Assembly: GCA_047629975.1 (NCBI GenBank)
Contig: JBLHUT010000170.1
Location: 1 to 7,983, forward strand
DNA length: 7,983 nucleotides
Direction of reading: 5' to 3'
Source: JBLHUT01 sp047629975
GTDB lineage: Bacteria > Pseudomonadota > Alphaproteobacteria > Rhodobacterales > Rhodobacteraceae
The first letter of the stretch is position 1. Each line of letters opens with the position of its first letter. Below the pieces are notes generated by a model that did not search any database, was not told the DNA's origin, and saw only the letters and a list, made by a program, of their open reading frames with translations. Made by a program: the position numbers and the translations under genes. Shown here one piece after another: positions 1 to 6,467 of the stretch.

Positions 1-2547
1 CTGCGCAACAGCCGCACGCACCAGATCAACGGCCGACACCCGCGAGGTCAGATCATCAGTCACACCAGCAGCCACCGCCGCCTTGCCGTCGGCCTCCGCA
101 ATAAGCACCACGGCACCGGAGCCGATCATGCTCTTGTGTGCGTCGATCAATCCGGGCAGATCTTTGCCTGTCACACCGGTGACAACCTGCGCAAGCAGCT
201 TGATACCATTGACGACACGCGCCTCCGGTGCGGCCTGCCCCGATCCTGCCATGGCAAGGTCGCGGCGCAATTGAGCCAGCTCTGCCTGCATCGACTTGCG
301 GTCTTCCAACAAGCTCCTGACCCGCTCGACCACATCCCCGACCGGCGCCTTTACCGCGCTTGCGATCTGGGACAGCTTTTGGTCCTGTCCGTTCAGATAC
401 TGGCGCGCGGCCTCTCCGGTGAGCGCCTCGAAGCGCCGCACACCCGATGATGACGCGCTATCGCCAAGACTGACAAACAAGCCGATGTCACCCGTCTGGC
501 GCACATGCGTGCCACCACAAAGCTCCAGCGAATATGTCTCGCCATCAACACCTTTTCCGGTTTGCGCCCGCCCCATCGAGACCACACGCACCTCATCCCC
601 GTACTTTTCCCCAAAGAGCGCCTGCGCGCCGATGGCGCGGGCATCGTCGGGCGTCATGATCCGCGTTTCCACCGGTGAATTCTGCCGGATAAACATGTTC
701 ACATCCGCCTCGACCTTGGCAATATCCTCGGAACTCAGCGCGGCTGTATGGGAGAAATCGAACCGAAGCCGGTCTTGGGCGTTCAGCGATCCCCGCTGGG
801 CGACATGCGTCCCAAGGCGCTCGCGCAGCGCTTCGTGAAGCAGGTGCGTCGCGGAATGGTTTGCACGGATCGCCGAGCGTCTGTCAGGATCAACCGTCAA
901 CTCGGCCCCGCTGTCCACGGCCACAGTGCCTTCGGTTATCTCGGCAAAATGCAAAAACAGGCCGTTGGTTTTTTTGGTGTCCGTGATGGTGGCTTTGCCG
1001 GTATCTGTGCGCAAAACCCCTTTGTCTCCGACCTGTCCGCCACTCTCGGCGTAAAACGGCGTCTGGTTCAGAATAACCTGTACTGTCTCGCCGACCGATG
1101 CCTTTGCAACAGCAGCACCGTTGGCAACAAGTGCCAGTATCTGTCCCTCTGCGCGTTCGGTGTCATAGCCAAGAAACTCTGTCACGCCACATTTGTCCGC
1201 CAGATCGAACCAGATCGCGGCATCTGTCGCCTCACCCGAGCCGGACCACGCCGCGCGTGCCTTGGCCTTTTGCTCGGCCATCGACGCATCAAACCCGCTC
1301 ACGTCAACACTGCGACCCTTCTCTCGCAGGGCGTCCTGCGTGAGATCAAGTGGAAAACCAAAAGTGTCATAGAGTTTAAAGGCCGTTTCACCGGGCAGGT
1401 TGCCCCCTTCGGGAAGGCGATCCAATTCATCATCCAGAAGCCGCAAGCCACGGTCCAGTGTCTGCCGAAAACGTGTCTCTTCGCTGCGCAATGTCTCTTC
1501 GATAAGGGATTGCGCACGCCCGAGTTCCGGATAGGCAGCCCCCATTTGCTGCACCAGCGAAGGTACCAAACGGTGCATCAGCGGATCCTGCGCGCCCAGT
1601 TGATGCGCATGGCGCATGGCGCGGCGCATGATACGGCGCAAAACATACCCACGCCCCTCGTTGGACGGCATCACTCCTTCGGCAATCAGGAAAGACGTGG
1701 AGCGAAGGTGGTCGGCAATCACACGGTGGTGCACCGCCTTACCCTCGGCATCGGGCGCCACACTGGTCAGATGTGCCGACGCTTCGATCAGGGATCGCAT
1801 CAAATCAGTGGCGTAATTGTCATTTGTGCCCTGCAAAAGTGCGGCAACACGCTCCAGCCCCATGCCGGTATCAATCGATTGATTGGGCAGATCGCGCCGG
1901 GTCCCGTCTTCCAATTGCTCGTATTGCATGAAGACGAGGTTCCAGATTTCCACAAAGCGGTCACCGTCCTCTTGCGGGCTGCCCGGAGGCCCCCCCCAGA
2001 TGTGATCCCCGTGATCATAAAAAATCTCGGACGATGGACCACACGGCCCCGTCGGCCCCATCGACCAGAAATTATCATCTGTCGCGATGCGAATGATCCG
2101 CTCGTCCGGGAGACCTGCAACCTTTTTCCAGATGTCCGCCGCCTCGTCATCCGTGTGATACACAGTCACCAGAAGCTTGTCTTTGTTGATCCCTAGCTCT
2201 TTGGTCACCATGTCCCACGCAAAGCGAATGGCCTCGTTCTTGAAATAATCGCCAAAGGAAAAGTTCCCGAGCATTTCAAAGAAAGTGTGGTGGCGTGCGG
2301 TATAGCCCACATTATCAAGATCGTTGTGCTTGCCGCCTGCGCGCACGCATTTTTGCGAACTCGTCGCACGGGTGTAATCTCGCGTCTCAAGCCCGGTGAA
2401 GAGGTTCTTGAACTGCACCATTCCGGAATTGGCAAACATCAGCGTCGGGTCGTTCCGGGGCACAAGCGGAGAGCTGTCCACGACCGCGTGTCCATGTTGG
2501 CGGAAATAATCAAGAAAGGTCGAACGGATATCGTTGATGCTGGCCAT
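1..2547 (-). CDS. alaS: Alanyl-tRNA synthetase AlaRS, 3' end cut by window edge
   Basis: Cytoplasmic class II aminoacyl-tRNA synthetase that charges tRNA-Ala with alanine and hydrolyses mischarged Ser/Gly-tRNA-Ala. The minus-strand frame starting MASINDIRSTFLDYFRQHGH is open for 849 codons without a stop and runs off the left edge. Class II motif 1 lies at about residues 22-52. Motif 2 includes CVRAGGKHNDLDNVG (67-81) and FFEMLGNFSFGDYF (89-102). Motif 3 is GMGLER (228-233). The editing domain has its zinc-type ligands: HSATH at 564-568, and LCGGTH with C677 and H681. A Gln/Leu/Arg-rich helical stretch and the start of the C-Ala domain follow. Family members are about 870-890 residues, so roughly 30-40 residues are missing only because the window ends. 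The ATG at 2547 gives the standard N-terminus; a weak purine-rich AAAGAGA precedes it. It lies downstream of recA but is separated from it by a strong terminator, so it probably has its own promoter. Seen: frame and motifs. Known: family function. Identification is secure. Confidence 0.98.
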   Translation of the reverse strand, partial: MASINDIRSTFLDYFRQHGHAVVDSSPLVPRNDPTLMFANSGMVQFKNLFTGLETRDYTRATSSQKCVRAGGKHNDLDNVGYTARHHTFFEMLGNFSFGDYFKNEAIRFAWDMVTKELGINKDKLLVTVYHTDDEAADIWKKVAGLPDERIIRIATDDNFWSMGPTGPCGPSSEIFYDHGDHIWGGPPGSPQEDGDRFVEIWNLVFMQYEQLEDGTRRDLPNQSIDTGMGLERVAALLQGTNDNYATDLMRSLIEASAHLTSVAPDAEGKAVHHRVIADHLRSTSFLIAEGVMPSNEGRGYVLRRIMRRAMRHAHQLGAQDPLMHRLVPSLVQQMGAAYPELGRAQSLIEETLRSEETRFRQTLDRGLRLLDDELDRLPEGGNLPGETAFKLYDTFGFPLDLTQDALREKGRSVDVSGFDASMAEQKAKARAAWSGSGEATDAAIWFDLADKCGVTEFLGYDTERAEGQILALVANGAAVAKASVGETVQVILNQTPFYAESGGQVGDKGVLRTDTGKATITDTKKTNGLFLHFAEITEGTVAVDSGAELTVDPDRRSAIRANHSATHLLHEALRERLGTHVAQRGSLNAQDRLRFDFSHTAALSSEDIAKVEADVNMFIRQNSPVETRIMTPDDARAIGAQALFGEKYGDEVRVVSMGRAQTGKGVDGETYSLELCGGTHVRQTGDIGLFVSLGDSASSSGVRRFEALTGEAARQYLNGQDQKLSQIASAVKAPVGDVVERVRSLLEDRKSMQAELAQLRRDLAMAGSGQAAPEARVVNGIKLLAQVVTGVTGKDLPGLIDAHKSMIGSGAVVLIAEADGKAAVAAGVTDDLTSRVSAVDLVRAAVAQ

Positions 2548-2573
2548 GGGTTCTCTTTCGCAAAGACGGTGCC

Positions 2574-2591
2574 GCGCAGGTGTACCTGCGC
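2574..2591. promoter_or_regulatory. Perfect inverted repeat in the alaS leader
   Basis: GCGCAGGT-GT-ACCTGCGC (plus strand) is a perfect 8-bp inverted repeat with a 2-bp centre, ending 27 bases upstream of the alaS start codon. In RNA it could fold as a 7-bp stem with a 4-base loop; in DNA it has the symmetry of a dimeric regulator site. There is no U-tract next to it, so it is not an intrinsic terminator. E. coli AlaRS has been reported to bind a palindrome at its own promoter and repress it, which makes autoregulation one possibility here. That link is inference; only the symmetry is seen. Confidence 0.4.
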
Positions 2592-2642
2592 AACAATCGC
2601 CTGTCTACCGGTGCATTGCGATTGAGTGGCTACGTTTGAATT

Positions 2643-2658
2643 TGACAATGCATCGTCA
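2643..2658. promoter_or_regulatory. Quasi-palindrome overlapping a candidate alaS -35
   Basis: TGACAATGCATCGTCA (plus strand) is symmetric at 14 of 16 positions, with a perfect ATGCAT core and TGAC/GTCA arms. On the minus strand, 2648-2643 reads TTGTCA, an acceptable -35 hexamer. Sixteen bases further is CTCAAT (2626-2621), which matches the -10 consensus only in its last three bases. The site lies after the recA terminator and about 95 bases before the alaS start, where an alaS promoter is expected. The symmetry is clear; promoter or operator function is a weak inference. Confidence 0.25.
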
Positions 2659-2666
2659 GAAGTCAC

Positions 2667-2694
2667 AAAAAAAGGGCCGGTTTCCCGACCCTTT
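2667..2694 (-). terminator. Intrinsic terminator of recA
   Basis: On the minus strand this reads AAAGGGTCGG, loop GAAA, then CCGGCCCTTT, continuing into an uninterrupted run of seven T. The stem is 10 bp with one G-U wobble and a stable GNRA-type tetraloop. It begins 28 bases after the recA stop codon. No comparable T-run follows the stem on the plus strand, so it is directional and ends recA transcription before alaS. Confidence 0.93.
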
Positions 2695-2722
2695 GACTGT
2701 TCATTCCGGAGCAATGCAGACC

Positions 2723-3796
2723 TCAAGCTTCGAGGATGTCGTCCGTGTTGTCTTTCGCACCCTTGGAGCGATCGAATTCAAGCCCGTGCGCCGCTCTGAT
2801 CTTGTCTTCGATCTCATTGGCCATGCGCACGTTTTCCTTCAGGAAATTCTTTGCATTTTCCCGGCCCTGACCAATACGTTCATCGCCATAGGAATACCAC
2901 GCACCAGACTTGTCAACAACGCCAGCCTTTACGCCAAGATCAAGCAGCTCTCCGTTTTTCGAAATTCCCTCGCCATACATGATGTCGAACTCGACTTGCT
3001 TGAACGGCGGCGCCACCTTGTTTTTCACAACCTTTACACGCGTTGCATTCCCGACAACTTCATCACGGTCCTTCAGAGCCCCAATTCTGCGAATATCAAG
3101 ACGCACCGAAGAGTAGAATTTCAAGGCATTACCGCCCGTCGTTGTCTCGGGCGAGCCAAACATCACGCCGATCTTCATTCTGATCTGGTTAATGAACACC
3201 ACCATACATTTTGACCGCGAAATAGAGCCGGTCAACTTGCGCATCGCCTGACTCATCAAACGGGCATGAACACCGACCGAGCTGTCGCCCATATCCCCTT
3301 CAAGTTCGGACTTCGGGGTCAGCGCTGCAACCGAGTCGATCACAACCATACTTACGGCACCAGAGCGCACCAAAGTATCGACGATCTCCAAAGCCTGCTC
3401 ACCTGTATCGGGTTGTGATATCAGCAACTCATCAAGGTTAACGCCAAGTTTACGAGCGTAAAGTGGATCCAACGCATGCTCTGCGTCCACAAAAGCACAA
3501 ACACCGCCCGTCTTTTGCTCTTCAGCAATACAGTGCAGCGTTAAGGTCGTTTTACCGGAGCTTTCTGGCCCGTAAATTTCGATGATTCGTCCCTTAGGCA
3601 ATCCACCGATACCCAGTGCGATATCCAACCCGAGTGATCCCGTAGAGGTCGCCTCGATCTCTGGAATGGGATTATCACCCCCCAGTTTCATGATAGACCC
3701 CTTACCGAACTGACGTTCGATCTGAGCCAGAGCGCTCTCGAGCGCCTTATGTTTATCGGTTGCGCGTTTGTCTGCCATTGTCAAAAGGTCCGCCAT
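2723..3796 (-). CDS. recA: Recombinase RecA
   Basis: ATP-dependent DNA strand-exchange protein for homologous recombination and repair; as a filament on single-stranded DNA it is also the co-protease that triggers LexA self-cleavage. The product is 357 residues, against about 350 for the family, and appears complete. Walker A is GPESSGKT (76-83). The catalytic glutamate is E106 in FVDAEHALD. Walker B is VVIDS (151-155). DNA-binding loop L1 covers about 166-180 and L2 about 213-230 (FGSPETTTGGNALKFYSS). The C-terminus ends in the usual acidic tail (DNTDDILEA). The start at 3796 is preferred over an in-frame ATG at 3778 because AAGGA lies 9 bases upstream of it. The gene has its own control region with a LexA box and its own terminator, so it is a monocistronic SOS gene between cckA and alaS. 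Family assignment is certain; no odd residues were noticed. Confidence 0.99.
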   Translation of the reverse strand: MADLLTMADKRATDKHKALESALAQIERQFGKGSIMKLGGDNPIPEIEATSTGSLGLDIALGIGGLPKGRIIEIYGPESSGKTTLTLHCIAEEQKTGGVCAFVDAEHALDPLYARKLGVNLDELLISQPDTGEQALEIVDTLVRSGAVSMVVIDSVAALTPKSELEGDMGDSSVGVHARLMSQAMRKLTGSISRSKCMVVFINQIRMKIGVMFGSPETTTGGNALKFYSSVRLDIRRIGALKDRDEVVGNATRVKVVKNKVAPPFKQVEFDIMYGEGISKNGELLDLGVKAGVVDKSGAWYSYGDERIGQGRENAKNFLKENVRMANEIEDKIRAAHGLEFDRSKGAKDNTDDILEA

Positions 3797-3805
3797 GTCG
3801 TTTGG

Positions 3806-3810
3806 TCCTT
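3806..3810 (-). promoter_or_regulatory. recA Shine-Dalgarno site
   Basis: The minus strand reads AAGGA, then 9 bases, then the ATG at 3796. This supports the longer RecA N-terminus (MADLLTMADK). The alternative in-frame ATG at 3778 has only a weak GCGGA upstream, which itself lies inside the coding frame. Confidence 0.7.
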
Positions 3811-3847
3811 ATTCCACAGGCCGCAGGACGCGGCAATGGGTGGATTT

Positions 3848-3862
3848 GTTCCTTATTTGTTC
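3848..3862. promoter_or_regulatory. LexA (SOS) box upstream of recA
   Basis: GTTC-CTTATTT-GTTC on the plus strand (GAAC-AAATAAG-GAAC in the recA direction) exactly fits the direct-repeat LexA operator of alphaproteobacteria, GTTC-N7-GTTC. It ends 51 bases before the recA start codon, where LexA would block RNA polymerase or its escape. The core promoter is not clear: a TTGCTT at 3895-3890 could be a -35, but no convincing -10 sits at the right distance. Expected regulation is repression by LexA, relieved when RecA filaments form on damaged DNA. Confidence 0.9.
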
Positions 3863-3994
3863 CACTCTTGCCACAGAGATCGACACCAAAGCAAGGAAAT
3901 TCGATTCAAATTTTAACGGCGGGATATGAATATTCGGTTAACGCCTGCCTTCGCAGAAGCAGTCAAGTGCCGCGCATCCCTTGGAAGTGGCCTG

Positions 3995-6436
3995 TCAGTG
4001 GATCTGACCATGAACAACCGTGGTAAGTTCATTCAGAGAAAACGGCTTTGGCAAGAAGACAGAGTTCGGGATAGCGGCTTGTTCATCCGCAAAGGATTCC
4101 TCAGCGTAGCCGGACACAAACACAACCTTGACCAAGGGGCGGGATTTAAGCGCAAGTCGGACCCAGCTCGGCCCGTCCATACCTGGCATGATCACATCGG
4201 TAACAAACACGTCAATCTTGAGATCGACGTCTTCAAGAGTTTTTAGCGCATCTTCGGCATTTTCCGCCTCAATCACCGTGTAGCCTCTGAGGCGCAAGGC
4301 ACGCGACGCAAAGGCACGCACAGGTGCCTCGTCCTCGACAAGAAGCACAACCCCCTCACCCTGCTCGAGTATGGCCGCCTGTTTAACAACTTTGACCGGG
4401 ACCACATCTGAAACAGGGGGAGAAAACACCGGGAAAATAAGCGAGAAGGTTGTTCCCGTTCCGACGGCACTGTCGACGAAGATATAGCCTCCACTCTGCT
4501 TCACGATCCCGTAGGCCGTGGACAGCCCAAGGCCTGTTCCTTCACCCGTCCGCTTGGTTGTGAAGAAGGGTTCAAATATCTTCGGAAGCTTGTCGGGAGG
4601 AATGCCGACGCCGTCATCACTAACCTTCACAACAACATATCGCCCGTTCGGCACAATCACGCGGTCGCGGATCACAGGTGAAGAACAGTCGAACATTTCG
4701 GTGGAAATGCGGATTTCTCCCCCCTCGGGCATCGCATCGCGTGCGTTAACCACAAGGTTCATAAGAACCTGTTCAAGCTGTCGCTTGTCCGCCCGCATAT
4801 GCTCTAATCCGGCGTCATGCGACAACGAAAGCGTAATGCGCTCGCCCACCAATCGGTTCAACAGGTGCGTGAGATCGCCCAGCGTGTCGCGCAAATCAAG
4901 CACCTGAGGCTGCAAATTCTGCTTGCGGGAGAACGCAAGCAACTGCCCTACCAGGCTGGCAGCACGATTGGCATTCTGGTTGATCTGCACCAGATCGCCG
5001 TAATCCGGATCACCCTGATCATGGCGCAAAAGCAAAAGGTCGCAATGGCCCGTGATCGCCGTCAGCAGGTTGTTGAAATCATGCGCAACCCCGCCCGCCA
5101 ATTGCCCGATCGCTTGCATCTTCTGGCTTTGAACAAACTGTGCCTCAAGAGTTTTCAGTTCGGTAGCGTCGGCCAAAACAGCAACCAATACTGTTTCCCC
5201 CCCCTGCTCGACCGCGTTGAGCGTTATTTGCAAGAAAACATCCTGATCGGACATCTTTGCCCGCACGACCTCGGGCTTTTTCGATGTCCGTCCAGCGGCA
5301 ACATCCTCCAACCAGTCGCGCACCGAACGCCCGAGGCCTTCAACCAACTGAGCCAATGACACGCCGGGCACTGCATCAACTCCAAGCAAGTCACGCGCCA
5401 GCCGGTTGGAGGATATAAGCGCCCCCTCGCGGGTCATTTTCAGAACTGCAATCGGTATTTCATCAAGCTGATCCGAGCTTGATGTCGAAATATCACCTTG
5501 TCCAAGCACGCTTTTCGAGACCACAGCAGCCTCGACAGGGCGCTCCACCGCGACATCCACGGGCCCGGCATCAGGCAGTATAAAAACTTCGGATGCCTCT
5601 GCCGTGCCCGGCAATGTGAGGATACGGGCCTTCACCAGACCATCCTTGCCTTTAAGCACGTGCTCCTCTTCCGACCTGAGCGGCAAATCGGAAAAAATCG
5701 CATCAAGTGTCGCTTCGCGCCGGCCAAGGACGCGCCGGAAAGCATCGTTCATAAACAGGATACTTCCATCTTTCGAAACGGATAACATCGGTAAGCCCGA
5801 GGCATTCGCGCTTCGGTCCAGCGCGCCGCGATCAACAAGATCCTCCAGACGCCATAACAGCACATTATCGCCCGCACTGTGCACCGCCAAACGAATATGC
5901 CCGCGACGGGTCACGATATCCTCGCGCGCCGAGCCTGTGGAATGCGCCAGATCACGCAATTTCAACAATACAGCCGCGGGGTTGGCAAAGAAGTCGCGCA
6001 TTGTGCGTGTCAGTAAATCGCCACTTCTGGCACCAAACCTGTCACGTGCGGCAACGTTCTGATGCAAAATCACCCCTTCGCCATCTGTCATAAACCCGGG
6101 CGCTGCATCAAATTCGATCGTGGCAGCAATACCATCCGTTGCCCGCCCGGTGCGAACCACTTGCACCGAGGTAAAAAGCTGCATCACAATCGCGAGAATA
6201 GCCAGCGAACCGGAAGCCCCAAAGAGCAACAATCCATAGACAGGGCTCTCTACAAAGGCCGCCACGACAGCAAGGCAGGCCGCCAGTATCATCAGATAGG
6301 CCGTTCGTCCGAACGCATGATACGTTATCTTTTGCAGTCGATCCCGGGGCGATACCAGTTGGGTCAATGTCGGTCCTTCGTCTGGTGTTTCGATCCCTCT
6401 ATATCGTCCCAAAAGGGTTAACCGGCTCTTAAACAT
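3995..6436 (-). CDS. cckA: Hybrid histidine kinase/phosphatase CckA
   Basis: Inner-membrane hybrid kinase of the alphaproteobacterial CckA-ChpT-CtrA phosphorelay, which controls the cell cycle in Caulobacter and motility and gene transfer agents in Rhodobacterales. The product is 813 residues. There are two transmembrane helices (about 45-62 and 66-89). PAS-like regions follow at about 103-199, 211-289 and 323-427, the first two weak by eye. The DHp domain has GGVAHDFNNLLT with phospho-acceptor H452. The ATPase domain has the N box (LMNLVVNARDAM, N564), the G1 box DDGVGIP from D607, the F box IFEPFFTTK and the G2 box GTGLGLS near 633-639. The receiver (about 696-809) has acidic VEDE near 701, phospho-acceptor D747 in VTDVIMPGMDG, S775 and K797. 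All catalytic residues are present. The ATG at 6436 is preferred because GGGAGG lies 7 bases upstream; a GTG at 6439 directly precedes it and would add one residue. It follows the methyltransferase gene by 28-31 bases and is probably co-transcribed. Caulobacter CckA is shorter (about 690 residues). Confidence 0.93.
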   Translation of the reverse strand: MFKSRLTLLGRYRGIETPDEGPTLTQLVSPRDRLQKITYHAFGRTAYLMILAACLAVVAAFVESPVYGLLLFGASGSLAILAIVMQLFTSVQVVRTGRATDGIAATIEFDAAPGFMTDGEGVILHQNVAARDRFGARSGDLLTRTMRDFFANPAAVLLKLRDLAHSTGSAREDIVTRRGHIRLAVHSAGDNVLLWRLEDLVDRGALDRSANASGLPMLSVSKDGSILFMNDAFRRVLGRREATLDAIFSDLPLRSEEEHVLKGKDGLVKARILTLPGTAEASEVFILPDAGPVDVAVERPVEAAVVSKSVLGQGDISTSSSDQLDEIPIAVLKMTREGALISSNRLARDLLGVDAVPGVSLAQLVEGLGRSVRDWLEDVAAGRTSKKPEVVRAKMSDQDVFLQITLNAVEQGGETVLVAVLADATELKTLEAQFVQSQKMQAIGQLAGGVAHDFNNLLTAITGHCDLLLLRHDQGDPDYGDLVQINQNANRAASLVGQLLAFSRKQNLQPQVLDLRDTLGDLTHLLNRLVGERITLSLSHDAGLEHMRADKRQLEQVLMNLVVNARDAMPEGGEIRISTEMFDCSSPVIRDRVIVPNGRYVVVKVSDDGVGIPPDKLPKIFEPFFTTKRTGEGTGLGLSTAYGIVKQSGGYIFVDSAVGTGTTFSLIFPVFSPPVSDVVPVKVVKQAAILEQGEGVVLLVEDEAPVRAFASRALRLRGYTVIEAENAEDALKTLEDVDLKIDVFVTDVIMPGMDGPSWVRLALKSRPLVKVVFVSGYAEESFADEQAAIPNSVFLPKPFSLNELTTVVHGQIH
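6418..6432. promoter_or_regulatory. CtrA-box-like TTAA-N7-TTAA at the start of cckA
   Basis: The plus strand reads TTAACCGGCTCTTAA, an exact match to the full CtrA recognition pattern TTAA-N7-TTAA, and one half is extended to TTAACC as in strong CtrA half-sites. It covers codons 2-6 of cckA, just inside the start codon. CckA controls CtrA phosphorylation, so a CtrA site here would close a feedback loop. The match is seen. Function is inference, because the position is inside coding sequence and downstream of any promoter in the preceding gene. Confidence 0.35.
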
Positions 6437-6443
6437 CACCGTT

Positions 6444-6449
6444 CCTCCC
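6444..6449 (-). promoter_or_regulatory. cckA Shine-Dalgarno site
   Basis: The minus strand reads GGGAGG, a near-perfect anti-16S match, followed by AACG-GTG-ATG. Spacing is 4 bases to the GTG (6439) and 7 bases to the ATG (6436), which favours the ATG. The site lies in the 28-base gap after the methyltransferase stop codon and should allow efficient re-initiation in a shared transcript. Confidence 0.75.
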
Positions 6450-6467
6450 GTCAGTTCTGCCTTTCAG

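Noticed and set aside
748..2196. Long plus-strand open frame (482 codons) opposite alaS
   Set aside because: It is antisense to the fully motif-supported alaS frame, its translation resembles no family, and long antisense frames are common in GC-rich coding DNA.
3820..3834. GCCGC-GTCCT-GCGGC stem in the recA leader
   Set aside because: A 5-bp stem is easily produced by chance in GC-rich sequence, and it leaves the ribosome binding site free.
3913..3941. Two TTAA motifs between cckA and recA, considered as a CtrA box
   Set aside because: They are 21 bases apart, not 7, so they do not form a full CtrA site.
3945..3962. Hairpin CTGC(C)TTC-GCA-GAAGCAG after cckA, considered as its terminator
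   Set aside because: The stem is short with a bulged base and a 3-base loop, and no T-run follows in the direction of cckA transcription.
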